Shown here one piece after another: positions 20,314 to 33,909 of a stretch of DNA of 64,000 nt. The stretch is from Lycium barbarum (lineage: Eukaryota; Streptophyta; Magnoliopsida; Solanales; Solanaceae), in the NCBI RefSeq assembly GCF_019175385.1, contig NC_083344.1, positions 64,666,782 to 64,730,781 of the forward strand. Direction: 5' to 3'. The position numbers and the translations under genes were made by a program. The notes under the pieces are model-generated. The model was not told where the DNA came from, did no database searches, and saw only the letters and a program-made list of their open reading frames with translations. Positions within the stretch are counted from its first letter, which is position 1. Every line of letters starts with the position of its first letter.

Positions 20314-21945
20314 TCTACAAGATTACATCATTTCTAAACACTTGAATAAATTCTTCCACCCGCCACCCTATAAAACCAAGAGTCACGAAGAGTTAGTATT
20401 TTCTGAAGACTTTCACTCTGACCAATCATATTTAATTGGTGTTTCCCGATAATCTAACCGTTGGATGAGGCCTAAATTTTATCTGAGTATTCATAACATA
20501 TAATTTTTAAATATGAATGGTGGGGATTTGATATAGAGTTTTGCAATAGTGCCCTTGGAGCTATGAACAGTAGCTATGAAAATTGGTAATCCTTCTCAAG
20601 TGATTCAAGCTAGTTTTGGGTGTTCTTGATCAGAAAAGCAAACTAGTTTGTTGGATTGGAGCATTTATAGGTATGTAGGGTTTTTATCTATGTGTGGGAA
20701 CATCATTGTTCTTCCCCACGCCATGTTCTTCCATGATTATATGAAAGTTCACTAAAAACTAAGGTTTTAGACATGTCAATGATAACCCTAAGTACATGTA
20801 CCATGATATACCATGTTTGTATTAATAATTCGTTATTGTGTTCTTGATATTCCATTTTGGATATTGAGAATCTGTCTGTAATCCCTGAATATCCATGGGT
20901 TCTTAAATGCAAGATACGAACTACTATGCTTAATTATATTCACGTTATATTATACATACAGTTCATATTTACAAATCGTGTTTAAGAAAACATGGGTTCA
21001 GATGCCACCTATTTTCATATTAATATTTGTGGGAGTTGCACAGATTATCGAGAAGGATCAGATGTCCTGAAACTACGCTTGCCACTGTAGGATAAGGATC
21101 GCTCCACCCAGTTAAAACGATTCCTTCATGTTTTATTGATTGGATCATTTCATGTCATGTTTATGTCTCATATGCCTGGAAAGGTATGAGATTGGTCTGC
21201 TGGTCGAGCCAGGTACCAGACTCCACGTACCCACGTGGTGATTCATGTTGTCGGTTATATTAATGCTCTCCCAACTACAAATGCTTTCACTCATGTTATA
21301 TGTATATATATGTATATATATACTCATGTCAGATGATACTCATGTTCATGTACAGCTTACAGTTCCAGTTTCAGTTCTATTATGTCATGTGCCATGTTAT
21401 TTCATTCAGTTGCTTTACATGCTAGTACAATACAAATGTAATGTACTGATGTCCCCTTTTATTTTCCTGGGGGCCTGCATTTTATGATGCAGATTTGCAG
21501 GACGGCGAATCAGCTCGTTAGGATTGTGCTCATATCAGCTATTGGTGAGCTCCATTCGATTCGGGGTGTTATCCTTACTTAACTTTTATGTTAGTTATGC
21601 AGTTAAGGTATACCGGGGGGCCTTGTCTCAGTAAACAGTTTAGCAGTCAGACTCATGTCAGAGGTTTCTAGACTAGTCAGTTTGTCATGTCAGATGTTAG
21701 TTGAGTTAGCCTCGTTGGCTGCCTTATCATATTTCTGCATTCATGATGTATGCCTAATATTTTCAGACTTATGACTATTGAATTCCATGTTTTTCATAGA
21801 CCATGCATGTTTATATTGTGTTCCACACCAGTTCATGCCCTATGTTGATTCAACAAGCCATGTGGTTTGATCGATCACATGCAGTCAGGCATAGGTTATG
21901 CCCAGGCTATGGTTCGGGAAGTGATAGCACGGGTGAGTTCGCAGC
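20314..21945 (+). repeat. LTR-like fragment K
   Basis: No gene. The stretch resembles an LTR in + orientation: TGATTCAAGCTAG (about 20601) parallels LTR C, a donor-like AGGTATGTAGGG lies near 20670, and the three-hairpin module is at 21424-21500 (AGTACA/TGTACT, CCCC/GGGG, CTGCA/TGCAG). Neither terminus is found. A TATG-rich run is at about 21295-21330. The family is not identified. Confidence 0.5.
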
Positions 21946-22324
21946 GTGTTTTTTTTTTACATTGGTGTGCATGTTTGGTTTGTATCCGGGAGGTCTCGGA
22001 CGAGTGTCGGGTTTGGGGTTGAAGTTAGTGAAAAAGGAGATTTTTACTGGTTCTGGTGTGCCACACCTGCGGACATTTGGCATCACTTGCGGGCCCACTT
22101 CTACGAGGCTCGGTTCGCGGGTGCGAGATCGTGTGAGTTCAGAAAGGTCCGCACCAGCGGAGTATTTTTCACAGGCGTGGGACCGCTTTTGCGGAAGTTC
22201 CACTGCACCTGCGAGGTTTTGATATTTTAAGTGGGTTCGCAACTGGGGAATGTTACGGTTCACTTTTACACGGGTGCATAAGCTACTAAGAGGTTGTGGA
22301 CTCTATTGGATTTTTATAATTTTA
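21946..22324 (+). other. GC-rich unassigned stretch with imperfect repeats
   Basis: After a T run, about 280 bp are richer in G+C and contain loosely repeated phrases such as CACACCTGCGGACATT and CACTTGCGGGCCCAC. This recalls the GC-rich repeat arrays in U3 of other LTRs (30170-30310, 30870-30975). Open frames on both strands here (21803-22222, 21907-22263) give no family resemblance. The last ~75 bp lies between this stretch and the Ogre-like PBS. Origin unresolved. Confidence 0.35.
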
Positions 22325-22333
22325 GAGTCGCCA
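22325..22333 (-). other. Possible tRNA-Arg-type primer binding site of Ogre-like element
   Basis: On the minus strand TGGCGACTC occurs just past the inferred LTR end. Ogre/Tat elements are known to use a tRNA-Arg primer, and TGGCGACTCC-type PBS are typical. Only 9 bases fit, after which the sequence departs. Confidence 0.4.
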
Positions 22334-25300
22334 CCTAATTTATTGATAAACTAGGAAAACCGAGTTAAAGGGTTGTTCAAACAAGAGAAAAACCCTTTTT
22401 TAAACCAGAGTTCGAGGTAAGGGTTCTGGTGATCCCTTAGGGCATGTTTTAAGCACCATAGTATTAAGGATCCGTAGAATACGGTTGACCTTCGAGATTC
22501 AATGTGTGATTAACTGTGGTTACTTGCTAAAAATGTTTTCTTTCTTACATAATTGTCATGTCAAAATCATTAACTCCTTCTTTTGGCAAAGTCTTTAAGG
22601 AAAAAGAGGTTTTTTAGGAAAAAGGTTTTATAAGGGTTGAAATCATTTTATTTCTGGACCAAAACACCCTAAAGATTTTCTCTTAAGTACAGTTTCTACT
22701 AACTTGGTCCAATGTCATGATTTGAATCCTTATAAGCTTATATATATTTGGGGTGTATCCCTCTTGAAAACTGCATAAGCTTTTGTAAGTATAATAAAAG
22801 AAGAGATTTTATTTATCGTATTTTTTAGCTAGCTCATTCGGGTAAACCATCTTCTACTTTGGATCCCTTTCTTGAACTTGTGTTTAAATAAAATTCCTCT
22901 TGTTCATTTAGCTTATGTAGAAATAAACCTAAATCTTATCCAAACAGTTCCGTTTTTTTTTTTTTTTTGAAATACATATCCCTTATCATTCCTCTTTTGT
23001 GCCAAATTTATAAGTCGGAAAGTGTTGATTTTCTGAAAGAATAAAAAGACGATCTATTTGGAAATTGTTTTAACTAAATTCTAACTATGGGTTTCAATAA
23101 TACACAAGAATTTACAAGTCATGTATGTATACAAATTTACAAAAGACAAATAAAGAGAGGGAGAGAGGGGAAGTTGGAGAAAGACTAGAATAGCTAATAC
23201 TGTCTCCTTGCCTTCTTGGACCTTTAATCGCGATTATTCCACGTTTGCTGATTCCTTATCCAAAGCTCTAAGCATCCGATTCTTTTACTTCTTCTTTAAG
23301 CTTTCCTCCACAACTTCACTTTATTTGTACCTCGCACAATGAAGAAAAAAGTAGTTAGTCAAAATGATACGCTACTGCATAGAGTGACGTTTATGAACAT
23401 AATAATAATATCCCTCGGACTCGTATCAAACTTTGAGAGCTTTGATTACAGAGGCTCAGATTGTGTTTCCGAATGTGGCAAAGGAATCTAAAACATGTCT
23501 TGGCTGCAAACTAGTGGCCATTCTAGTTGCCTCACCAAACGCATGTTGGTTCCTACCTTGTGATATTGCTATGAGGTCATCATCACCTAAACCGAGGGAT
23601 AAACTTTCCGGACAAGGCATGGCCTCAAATTAAATTTTCTCATCAGCCTAAGTGTAGTATCGTGTTCATATCAGTGATCTTTTACCATGTACAGCATCTG
23701 TCAATATTTTAGAAAAGAGTACAACATCTGATTACCACATCAGTTGCTTCGCAACATATTTTAACTGCAAGTTGGTTCAAGATTTTCTCAAGCCAGCATC
23801 AGTTCTTGTTTTGGCAGATGTAGCTACCAGTTACCAAGTATAGAGACAGCATCGAGGGTGTCAAAATTCAGCAACTGATCATTCCCCAAATAAAGTGTCA
23901 AACTATAGTAACCTCATTTTGCCTCATCTGTTTCTCCAAAAAATATGGCAACATCAAGGGTCTCAAAACAGTCTACAAAATAATACACCAACCAACTCCA
24001 AAGTGTAATGACAAACTGCAAACTTTTGGGACTCAACATCAACAGGCTGTAGCAACAGATAGCTACAATATTCAGTTGGCAGACACAACAGCTAACATAA
24101 AAACAAAATGGCTATTTATATATCAATGTACAACACTTTCAAGAACTTCACAAGTGCAGCAACTTTCCAAATTCAGCAGCAGCTCAGATACATTTAGGAT
24201 TTGAAAATCCCCAAATCATGCAAAGAAGAGAGGGGTAAAGGATGAGTATCCAGTTGAGAAGTAATAAAAAATGATGCATTTCTCATTGTTAGTGTGACTT
24301 ATTCAAGTTCTAATATATCAGGCAAGGCTCAATTCATATTCTTAACATAATATGACACACATAAGGCTTCATGACACTGACAGTTTTTTAAGAATTCACC
24401 AGTTATCAGAAACAAATATAGCCTTTCCCAGATCTCTAATTAGTAGTTACAAACAAGCTTACAACAATGAGGGAGAGGGGAGAAAGAAGGCAGCAGCACA
24501 CTCCTAGTCACATCCTAGAGGGAGAGGGGAAAAAGAAAGCAGCAGTAAACTCCTAGTCACATCCTAAGAGCTTTGTAGAGAAGAACTAACCAGGGCATTG
24601 AAAACACCATTAGATGTTCTCCTACTTGTCTTAACATGATCACAAACTAGTCAAAAAATATAATATCCATAGTGAACGTACTTAGTCATATTTTACTATT
24701 TTAACATAGATAGACTTAGAGAAAATGCTTTTGAAACATAGAACAGGTTTTCTTTTTTATGACAAAATATCAAGTAAACATAGATAGGTCCTCAGATTAA
24801 GTCCTTGTAGACAGCCACTATTTAGAGATGTTAAATAAACAGAATCATGATCTAAGATAACATAGACGTGACCAATCATATCAAAACTCATTGTAAGATG
24901 AAAGTGAAGGACAACAGATAACAAGCTAAGTACTCAGGAGGTTCACAATTGTCAAGTTATAATGACATACCAAACATTTAGGAGACAGAAAGATGGATCA
25001 TTGAGAGTCATAATTAGATGCCTCATTCCTACCTCTACTCAGATTTTGAATTATTCATCAAGCTAGATTACATCTAAAACTTAAGCCAATATAAGAAAGG
25101 GAAGTAAACACATTGCTCATAAACTAAGAATTTGAGTATCTAGATTTTCAATAACTGAAGTAAGGAAAGCTGAAATGAACATATATAGTCAATACTCAAC
25201 CTAACAGCCCAAAAGTAATAGTAAGAAGCAACATGTTTAACCCTATATCAACATTTGAATCCAACACATACAGAATGGAGCCATCAAGGACTCAAATACA

Positions 25301-27537
25301 TAACTAGGTTAATAATATTGAAGTTTAAAGCAGGCAGCACCTATTTTGCCAAAAGGAACTAATTTTGAAAACAGTTTCAACACACGAATTTAAATCATAC
25401 AAAGACTTTAAACAATTCCTTCATCAAGGATTTATAACTTAGATTGAGCTGTTTCCCACAAAATTTTTAACTAGCACAACTAAGTCCTTATGACATTGTC
25501 ATTAAATGCCCAGATAACTCATTTTTAACTTCAAAACATATATGCCTCCAATCACCACTTCATAAATAGATCCTAAGAGATCCATTTCTTTTATCAAAGT
25601 CCAAGTCACTTAATTTTACTAGTCCTAGTTTAGACCTTATTGCTTCAGCATGCTTTTCTTCAACTGTTTAGTCTTAATCTAACATGTTGTTCATATCACA
25701 TGGACACACAGTTACATATTCCACACCTGACTTGAATCGTTCTACTTAAACTCCCGAACATACTTTAGTTAAAACTATAACTGAAGCCAATCTTAGGTAT
25801 CAATTGAACATAATCTTAGAGACAAGATAAGAGATTTGAGGATTCTGTTTGTTGCTTTGGGAAAAATACTTAATCAATCATGTATTTCAAGTTAGGATAG
25901 CATACTATAACTTAGTGAGAATCTTTTAGGATACTGAACATTTGAACTAATTATAGTAATTTAGGTCAATACAAATCTAAATGAATCATCCTAACAGCAA
26001 CAAACTATCGGTTGTAAGATGAATTCTTATAGTAGCATTGGTTCGCGCTAATCAAAGATTGAAACTAAAGCCTCTTCAATAGTTTAACCACACTACACTT
26101 AGGATTAAACCTATAAAACAGTGGAGCCTTAAATTTAACCCAACACAACCATTAACTATATAGCTTCTAAACTAATGTACTGAAATCTAAGTAATTAGAA
26201 AACAGAATTGGAAAATCATAAACACACCAAGATTAACAGAACTAAACATTAAGGAAAGAAGGAAAACTTAAACGGGGGCAGTCAGGCTGGACTCGTATAC
26301 ATCAGTGCTTAAAGAAAGGGCAATCTTTATGAAGGGAAAAACTAACACTTACAGAACTTAAACATTTAGACAAATAAGAACTAAAACAGGACAAAAACAA
26401 ATAATCTAAGAATACTAAAGACAACAAAAATAAGAGAACAGCAAAGGAGAGAATGTTACCTTTTGTCGAGCAGCGATGGGGGCGACGAGAGTTAAACCGA
26501 TCACCTTCGACATTTCACCAACAACGAATTCGAACTCGACTTTTTTTTAATTTGTTCCTATGATTCAAAAACTCAGCATACAAGAGAAAATTTCTTGTTT
26601 AAAGCTAAAAAATTGAAAAGTTCAGAACTTGGGGTGTGAAAACATATTTTTTGTGGTTGTCAAAAAAAACTTCGTCCGTAAATGAAGAGAATGGGATTCT
26701 TTACATAGAACCCCAAAATGTTCAAATTTTAGGTTAAAATTCGATGTGGGACGGATTTCAATACTGAATATTTGTTGAACCATGTTTGAAATCTGAATCT
26801 TCACCAAAGAAAAGGAGAAATCAAAATAATTTTGGAAAAGAGAAGAAGACAAGGGTGCATTTAATTCCTTTCCGGAAATAGGCGAACAAACCTCTGGATG
26901 AACAGAGGCATGCCAAAAGCTAGCCAAAAATGGCTTTTCATACCGTTGGGGCTCAACGTTTGCTAGTTGAAGGCTTAGGGTTCATTTGGTCGCTGTATTT
27001 TAAGAATTGACGAAAGGGTACGTTTGGTCACTGTATTTTGAGAAATCAAGGCTGAAAGTGAATTTTGGGGATTTAAAGAGAAATGGGTCGGGTATTGGTG
27101 TTGTATTGGGCTGTAATTGGGCTGACTTGGGATTTAAAAGATAGCTGGAATTGGAATTTAAGACATAGACTTTATATGTTCGATTATAACCCAAATTTTG
27201 TCTAAATAAACAAATTGAAACGAATTAATTATTCAATTAGTTAATTAAACTTCTTGACTTTAACAAAGTAAATTACTTTAATTTGATAATGGTATTTAAT
27301 TAAAAAACTCGTTCTTCATATAAATGAATTTTTAAATTGATAAAATAGACATAATTAATACTTAAAATATACATAATATATATTAGGGTATTTTTCCAAT
27401 GAAAATAGTGAAATATCACCAAAATCTAGTTTAGCAATTATTTTTGATTTTCTGAATGAATATTTTACTCTGTTTACGATTCAAGAAGCTTGACTAGTTA
27501 ATTTGAATTTTTGGAGGGCAAAAATTGGGTGTCAACA
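22334..27537 (-). repeat. Very long Tat/Ogre-like LTR (about 5.2 kb)
   Basis: Read on the minus strand the segment begins TGTTGACACCCAATTTTTGC at 27537, a start I recognise from plant Tat/Ogre LTRs, and continues to the PBS-like TGGCGACTC at 22333. LTRs near 5 kb are characteristic of Ogre. A leader-like region at about 26930-26460 (minus) ends in CTCGACAAAAGGTAAC, a possible splice donor. The + strand is A-rich through 23640-26450, without coding capacity; short frames such as 26622-26927 (minus) are not supported. The gag side is lost, so this is a 5' LTR remnant or fragment. The left boundary is uncertain by tens of bases. No target-site duplication was found. Confidence 0.6.
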
Positions 27538-27934
27538 ACTGACACTTCGTTGTTCGGGGATGGCGGGATCATCCCTAAGCAACGAAATTTGAGAAACAAG
27601 ATTTTTGACCGGCTAAGTCAATTCATCTCTAAAAGTGAAAAGTGCATCTAGTTTTGAAAATTATGGCTAGATCTTGGCATTGGATTTCCGATATATCTCA
27701 GGTTATATGAGATTCAGGCCACTTGTAGATTTTTTGAAAACTTTCAAAATTGCCTATGTGATGAACTTATGACACTAAGAGCTTGAGACATGTTTGGGGG
27801 AGTTTGGATCACGGACGAGCTCTGACAGTGAGTTCGCCTACATATCCCTCTCCTTGGGAATCAAGTCGTATGTAGTTCGACTCGATCGGTAGAGAAGGGT
27901 ATTCCTTATGTGGAAGTAACCTTCGTTTTGAGAT
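27538..27934. other. Unassigned spacer between Ogre-like LTR and LTR F
   Basis: No open frame of note. It holds an inverted repeat TCGTTG...CAACGA (about 27547-27586) and GTGAGTTCGCCTACATATCCC, a phrase I associate with Solanaceae repeats without being able to name the element. It may be the target DNA of one of its neighbours. Confidence 0.3.
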
Positions 27935-29308
27935 TGTGACGACCTAATTCCACTAAGTCGCGCAGGCACCTACCTTTCCCACCTTGGTAGGCGAGCCCTT
28001 AACTCAACATTAACAAATAATTGAAAATAGCGAAAGAAAGTAAAATAACGTAACTCTCACAGTATAATATAAATAAGTGCGAAAATAAATGAAATGCACT
28101 CCAGTATCTGGTCTGGTCATACAAGAGCATCTAACTAAATACTACAATAATACATAAGTAGTCTAAAATTTATCTCAGAATGGAAAAACAGGTATAATAA
28201 TAGGAAGTGTCTTCGGGCAGCGAACGTCCTCATGCTCACTCTGTAGAGAATCGAATCAACAATCCTCGATTATCAGCCACGAGGAGTAGAAATAGATCCC
28301 ACCTGGTACTCTACATTCATAAAAGAATGCAGCAAGTGCAGGTTAGTACAAACAACAAGTACTGGTAGGTATCATAGGCCGACTAAGACTAGCTAACGTA
28401 TATAAAGACGACAAAGCAGGATAAACACGTAAAACAACAAGGTACAAGTAAACACGAATCCATAATGACAATACAAGGCATCACCTATGTTATAGCATTT
28501 AAACCCAACTGTACCAAGTATCAGTATAACCGTTCCGAACCAATATATCACATCCATATGACAACAAGTCATCACCTATGTTATAGCATCTAAACCCAAC
28601 TGTGTCAAGTCTTAGTATAACCAATCCAAACCAGTACATTACAATAATATCACCACAATATCGCAGGAAAAATAAAAGGTACAAGCAATGCAATAATGTA
28701 TGTACGATGAATCAAATGCATATGCACCGTACACATGTACTCCGATAATGGAACATCACATCTCGATAGCATAACCCATGGGGGACCCGCGAAGTCCATG
28801 TACCACTCGCTCCGAAAAATGACCTCGGATCGCGAGCACTCTCTCGATCCTGGCAAGAAACCTCAGGTATCAAGCACTCATTCTTGCCGACAAGAGACCT
28901 CGGGCAACATACACTAATTCCGATCCAAAAAATGACCTCACATCATGGACTCTCATCTCTCTTTTACGCTCTTCGGCAAAGATCTCGGAGGCTATACTCT
29001 CTCACTTATCATCATCAGTACCATAACCATGCAATATCAATGTATCGTGGAAATGAGTATGAACACAATGCAATGTAATATCAACAACCAATTCAATCCC
29101 AAACAGTACCACATAGGGCACACAAGTGATATCAATAATAAGGCTACACAATAAGCCACAATTGAATCATAATTCTCATCTCAATATCAATCAAGTAAAG
29201 TACAGCAATATCATAGTCATGATATATCACTAGTTAGAAATACCCAATGTCTCAATGTGGCAATGGGCCAATAAGTAAATAGATCAAGATAAGTCAATAA
29301 CACAACGC

Positions 29309-29332
29309 GGGGGGGGGGGGGGGGGGGGGGGG
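29309..29332 (+). repeat. Homopolymer of 24 G inside LTR F
   Basis: An uninterrupted G run is followed after CTA by a C run. Such tracts vary in length and are prone to sequencing error, so the exact length is doubtful. Confidence 0.8.
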
Positions 29333-30521
29333 CTACCCCCCAAATCATACAACAAGGCCCAACCTAAGACAATATTCATCCCAACGTCATACCTGAAGGT
29401 TTACATGCATTCTTTAACAATATCATCTAAACATACGCTTCGCTAATAAAAGTCTCACTATAAGGTAAACTGTAACCTACCTGGAGAGTCGAACAACAAG
29501 GTCTCCAATAATCAAACCTTAGTCTTTCCCTTCCTTTGAGCCTCGAGATAGGGAAGTCTAAACATATCTGAATCATGAAATTAGAATCAAGAAGAAACAT
29601 CATTCAAACCTTACTTCTATTCAAGACCCAAATCCCAACCAATAAAATGGGGATTATGAACTAGAAAGATGTAATAAGGGATCGATAGGTCTCAACATGA
29701 AATTAATGTTATCGGTGGTCAATTCCCATCAATTATAAGCTAGAAGAACCAACAAATCACTTAATTTTGGATTCTAGGCAAAACCCCCAAATTTGGGTAT
29801 GAACCCTAACTTCCAATTCCATAAATTAGCCACTAATTAGAAAGGAATCATGCAATAATAGATTTTAATCATCAATTCAATGCTTAATGAATCTAACCCG
29901 ATCAATAAATCAAGATTTAATAGCCTAGAATGAAGAACCCATTGAACCCTCTTTCAATCCACCATTTCTTAAAGAACTAACATGCTTAATGGATTCCTAA
30001 GGTGATTAATGGAATATGGAATGGAAAGGAAGGTGAAGGAACTTACCACAATGACCTTCTACGAACAATAGCCTTGAATGCTCCCAAAAAAACTCTAAAG
30101 TCATAATGGTATTGAATGGAACACATAGGGCTTTTAACACTCATTTAATGGATCTAACTTCCCATCACTCGCTTCCGCGCCCCCTTCAGTGCTTCAGTGA
30201 CACCGCTTCGTAGCCCCGTGACTGCTTCAGCAGTCTAGCCCAAATTACAAAAGCTGCTACAGCAGCAGGGCCACTGCTTCTGCGGTATCGCTGCCGTGCA
30301 AGACACCAGAAATTCCCAAGTTTCACAAATTTAACCCAAAATCCCGACTCACACCTGAGGCCTTCTGCTCACATACCATATATGTAGACATAAATAAAAA
30401 CATACTACGAAGGCAGTCGTGGCCTTAAAATTTCAAACGGAGGTCTCGTTGACCGATTCAACCCACGATACCTCAAAACTAACTTCCAATCCCAAGTCCC
30501 AAAATGCACCCGAGTGTATTG

Positions 30522-30526
30522 GGAAC
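30522..30526 (+). repeat. Left target-site duplication of element D
   Basis: GGAAC directly precedes TGTAACATCCCG of the 5' LTR and is repeated exactly at 36896-36900 after the 3' LTR. Five bases is the duplication length of Ty3/Gypsy integrases. Confidence 0.9.
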
Positions 30527-32954
30527 TGTAACATCCCGTTAATCTGAGTTAGGTGTGAATGTATGAAAACTGATATTAAATTGATATTTAGCTATATTAA
30601 TCTATTCGGGATGAGTTTTGTTGATAAGCAGTCGTTTTGAATTCAACTCAAATAGTGAAGTTCGTAAGAGTTCTCAAACTCGTATAAATTTCAGTATGTC
30701 TGACTTCTAAGCCAGTTTTGTGAAAATAAGTTGGGAATTTGGGAAAACTTCCTCAATAAAAGTTGTAGATCCTTTAAATACCTTTCCAATATTAGGTTTC
30801 CCAGCTCCAACAGATCTCTGTGCTAGGACTTATGGCTATTTTACTGAACATCGTCTGTGTAGTGTAAAATTAGACCCCTGGGCGGCGCCCCAGGCAAACT
30901 TTTCAAGAAAATCAAAATTTTACCGTCGTCAAAATAGATACACTATGTGCTCCACCCTGGGCGATGCCCCAGGGGACACATCAGGCCATTTTATGCCTAA
31001 AGCGATTTTTCTCGAATTTTATAAAACGCTAACTTCGTTATATTCATTCCCACTTTGTTTTGGCCGAGTGTCTGAGGGGAAACAACCCTAGGGTTTCCCC
31101 AAAACATATAAGGTAAGTTCTTGATCAATTCCTATCATTACTTCATCAATCTAGCATCAAATTAACACTAGTTCATCTTTCAAAAACTCTAGATTCTTGA
31201 AACCCAAGAAAGAGAAGAAGAAAGGGACGTTTGGAGACGTTAAGATTCCTTTAATAAGGTGTGATCCTTGACTTTTTTGATGTTGTTGAAAGGGTTTATA
31301 CTAGTGTAGGTTATCCTGTAGGATTATAATCCATGAAGTGTTTAATAACACGTTCTAGTCATGAAAGCCCTAGCTGTCGTTGGTAAGAAAGGTTTATGGT
31401 TGGAAATAGGTTAGAGTTCTAATCTCTCCTATCTAAAACTATTGTAGAATAATTGTTGGATTGTGGGAAGTACGCTTGAGTGGGAATTAAGGTATGTCTC
31501 TTTTAAAAAAAATTCTTTTTGACTGTGAAGGTGATTTTTATGTCTCTTTTGGAAACCTTCTTTGGACGTATGTCTCTTTTTGGAAATCTTGTTTTGAATG
31601 TATATCTCCTTTTAAAAGTTCTTTATTGAATAAAAAGATGAACTTTTCAGGTTTTTGAACTTTATTTCATGCTTTGATTGTGGTTGATGTGCGTGAGGGG
31701 ACAAACACACATTAAACCTTAATTGTATTATCCTCTACATACGTATATGAAATCGTAATCGTTTTATTCTATAATAGATGATCAATAATGATGTTTAATT
31801 GTTGGTACTGATGTTTTATAATAAACGATGACAATGGAATCTTGTTCAAAGAAGTAGAAACATTTTCAAGATTATCTATGAAATTATGGATCTTTGTAAT
31901 GGCATAATGAACCTTAATGCTAATTGTTGATGTGACTACCTTGAGGTGGATTGTGATTCGCCTTTTATGCTATGAACTATGTTGTTGTGTTTGGCCTAGC
32001 TACTTAGGAGAAAGGGTAGTCACTATGGATCCTAGTATGGTAATGCCTAGCCATTCGGGAGGAAGAGTGGCCACTGCCGAGTTTGCCACCTGGGGGACGG
32101 TTTATGTCTAGCTATTCGAGAAGAAGGATAGCCATCGAGAATTACATATTCCGATGTGGTGCGCTGTGTTTAAGGAACCTCTAAGGTAATCCCTTCGATG
32201 TTATTGATTCTTGGGCCTGTATTGGTAAGTGTGATAACCTTATCCTTTTATGGAACTGTTGTTGATAATCATGATCAATTTAAAAAGCACATTTGAAAGT
32301 TGTAACTTGACAAAAGGCTTTATAATCAGTTTTGATAATTCCTAATGAAATACACAAGCTGAATAACTGACTTCACATTGTTTCATACTATCCTCAAATC
32401 TGATTTCTTTAAGTATTATTGTACTTTATTTTCATATTACTTGTTTTCCCCGAGGCAGTCACTGAGTACAAAGTACTCGGGTATACCATTATTGTTTTTG
32501 ATGGTATGTTAGGTAACGGAGAAGAGCAGGTTCTTGATACCCAAAATGCTTAGGAAGGACTTGTTGTTGCTGCTGACTTGGTGAGCCCACATGTTCATTC
32601 ATGGGACACCCCTTATCATATTTACTTACTATTTTTTTTTTGGGTTGTGTCCTGATGTGTCAGACAGTTACCCTCTTATCTTAGAAGCTCCATAGTACAC
32701 ATTCTTGTGGGTAGTTGTTGAGTTTTGCTTAACTCTTGGGTGTTCGTCACGTTTTGATTAAGTTTAATAATATTAAAGACTTCCGCTGATTTTATTCATA
32801 TATCATGATTTGATTGTATTTATTTTATAAACTGTTGGAGGTGAATATTGAACCTGCGGGTTCAAGTGTTGTTACTGCATCTTTTAGGTTCTTTTTGGTG
32901 TTGTTCATGACATCGGGTGTCGGTCACGTCTAGGGTGGGTTTTGGGGCATGACA
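30527..32954 (+). repeat. 5' LTR of element D (2428 bp)
   Basis: TGTAACATCCCG...GGGCATGACA. U3 contains inverted repeats such as CCCTGGG/CCCAGGG (about 30955-30974) shortly before TTTTATAAAACGC (about 31018). Donor-like AAGGTAAGTTC is near 31112 and AAGGTATGTCTC near 31490. Three 22-nt purine-loop hairpins start at 31999, 32050 and 32111. The 123-codon frame at 30720-31091 lies within U3 and is not supported as a gene. Confidence 0.92.
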
Positions 32955-32958
32955 AGAT

Positions 32959-32970
32959 TGGTATCAGAGC
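32959..32970 (+). other. Primer binding site of element D
   Basis: TGGTATCAGAGC, 4 bases after the LTR end, is identical to the PBS of elements B and H (initiator tRNA-Met). Confidence 0.9.
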
Positions 32971-33909
32971 TTAGGTTTATATGTGTCTGTGTCTGTGGAG
33001 CTGTGTCTAGTGGAGTCTTCTTCATGTAGATTTGCCACCTGTATGGATGAGTGACTACCAGATAGTTTAGGTGTTTCTCATTCTTCTTGATTCTAGATTG
33101 TGTTATAGAGCTTGAACTTCTTTTAGGATCATTCTGATGTGTTTGTTAGTCGTACTTTATGGAGATGACTTTAACTCATGTTGCAGATGCTAACCAAGTG
33201 AACAATGGTGTTAGTGTACATTGTTGTGATGTGTAATTTGATGGATGGTACAGAGTCACTGAAATTGTATTGTAGGAGTTCTGTGTATATGGTCATTGTA
33301 GGGTTTGGTTGTTGATAAATTGAGACAGGTATAGAAACAAAAGTAGTCCTGGTTACAGGAAAAACTCTGCCGAAATCTTGTTACGCTAAAAGGAATAATT
33401 AAGATGTGATGTGTTCAAGTGTTGGAGGTTAGGATGAAGGGAACTATTGAGAGTCTCTTGTAGAGAATTAATAATTATCTTACATTGAGGTTATATTCTT
33501 ATTGGGTTAAAAGATCTGTGTCATTTTGATGTTAAGTGGAAGAACTATATTTCAGGCTTGAAACTCGAGAACAACCGCTTGTGGAATAATGATTTGAGAA
33601 GATGATGGAGTTGATTTAGGATTTAATTTGTTATTCTCAGTTTTGGCATAAGGTAAGTTAGGCTTGAATGATGTGTTGTTGAATTAGCCTCCTTATGGGA
33701 GTATATTGTCTAGATTGATATGTTGTGCGCTTCCTAGGCAAAACATATAGGTGTTGAACCTTTTGGGTATCTAAATCTTGGGAAAGTGCGATGAAGGTAG
33801 AAACCCCTTTACTTTGTGTTGAGACTTGAGTGTTTTAGTGGTTAGAATCCCCGTGAGGACTATGTTGTTCTTATTTGGGTGTTAGTTGTATTTTTGTCTT
33901 TATACATAG

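Larger units (their letters stand above)
27935..30526 (-). repeat. LTR F, left segment (3' portion of a minus-strand LTR)
   Basis: The + sequence starts TGTGACGACC, the complement of an LTR end GGTCGTCACA. The other end is at 37165 (TGTAACGACGCG on the minus strand), and the two parts are separated by element D, whose GGAAC duplication marks the insertion. Combined length is about 2.86 kb. Contents include a stem AGTAC/GTACT near 28345-28366, donor-like GGTAAGTTCC (minus, about 30050), a 24-G run, and small hairpins ACTGCT/AGCAGT and GCTGCT/AGCAGC at about 30220-30270. No gene. Confidence 0.75.

Noticed and set aside
21803..22263. Overlapping frames on both strands (139, 118 and 94 codons)
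   Set aside because: Open in three frames because of the local GC-rich composition; no domain, and located among LTR fragments.
26622..26927. 101-codon minus frame in the Ogre-like LTR
   Set aside because: Situated in the presumed transcribed leader of the LTR; no resemblance to any protein and no preserved copy to compare.
30720..31091. 123-codon + frame
   Set aside because: Lies within U3 of LTR D and spans the GC-rich inverted repeats; the second LTR does not preserve the frame.
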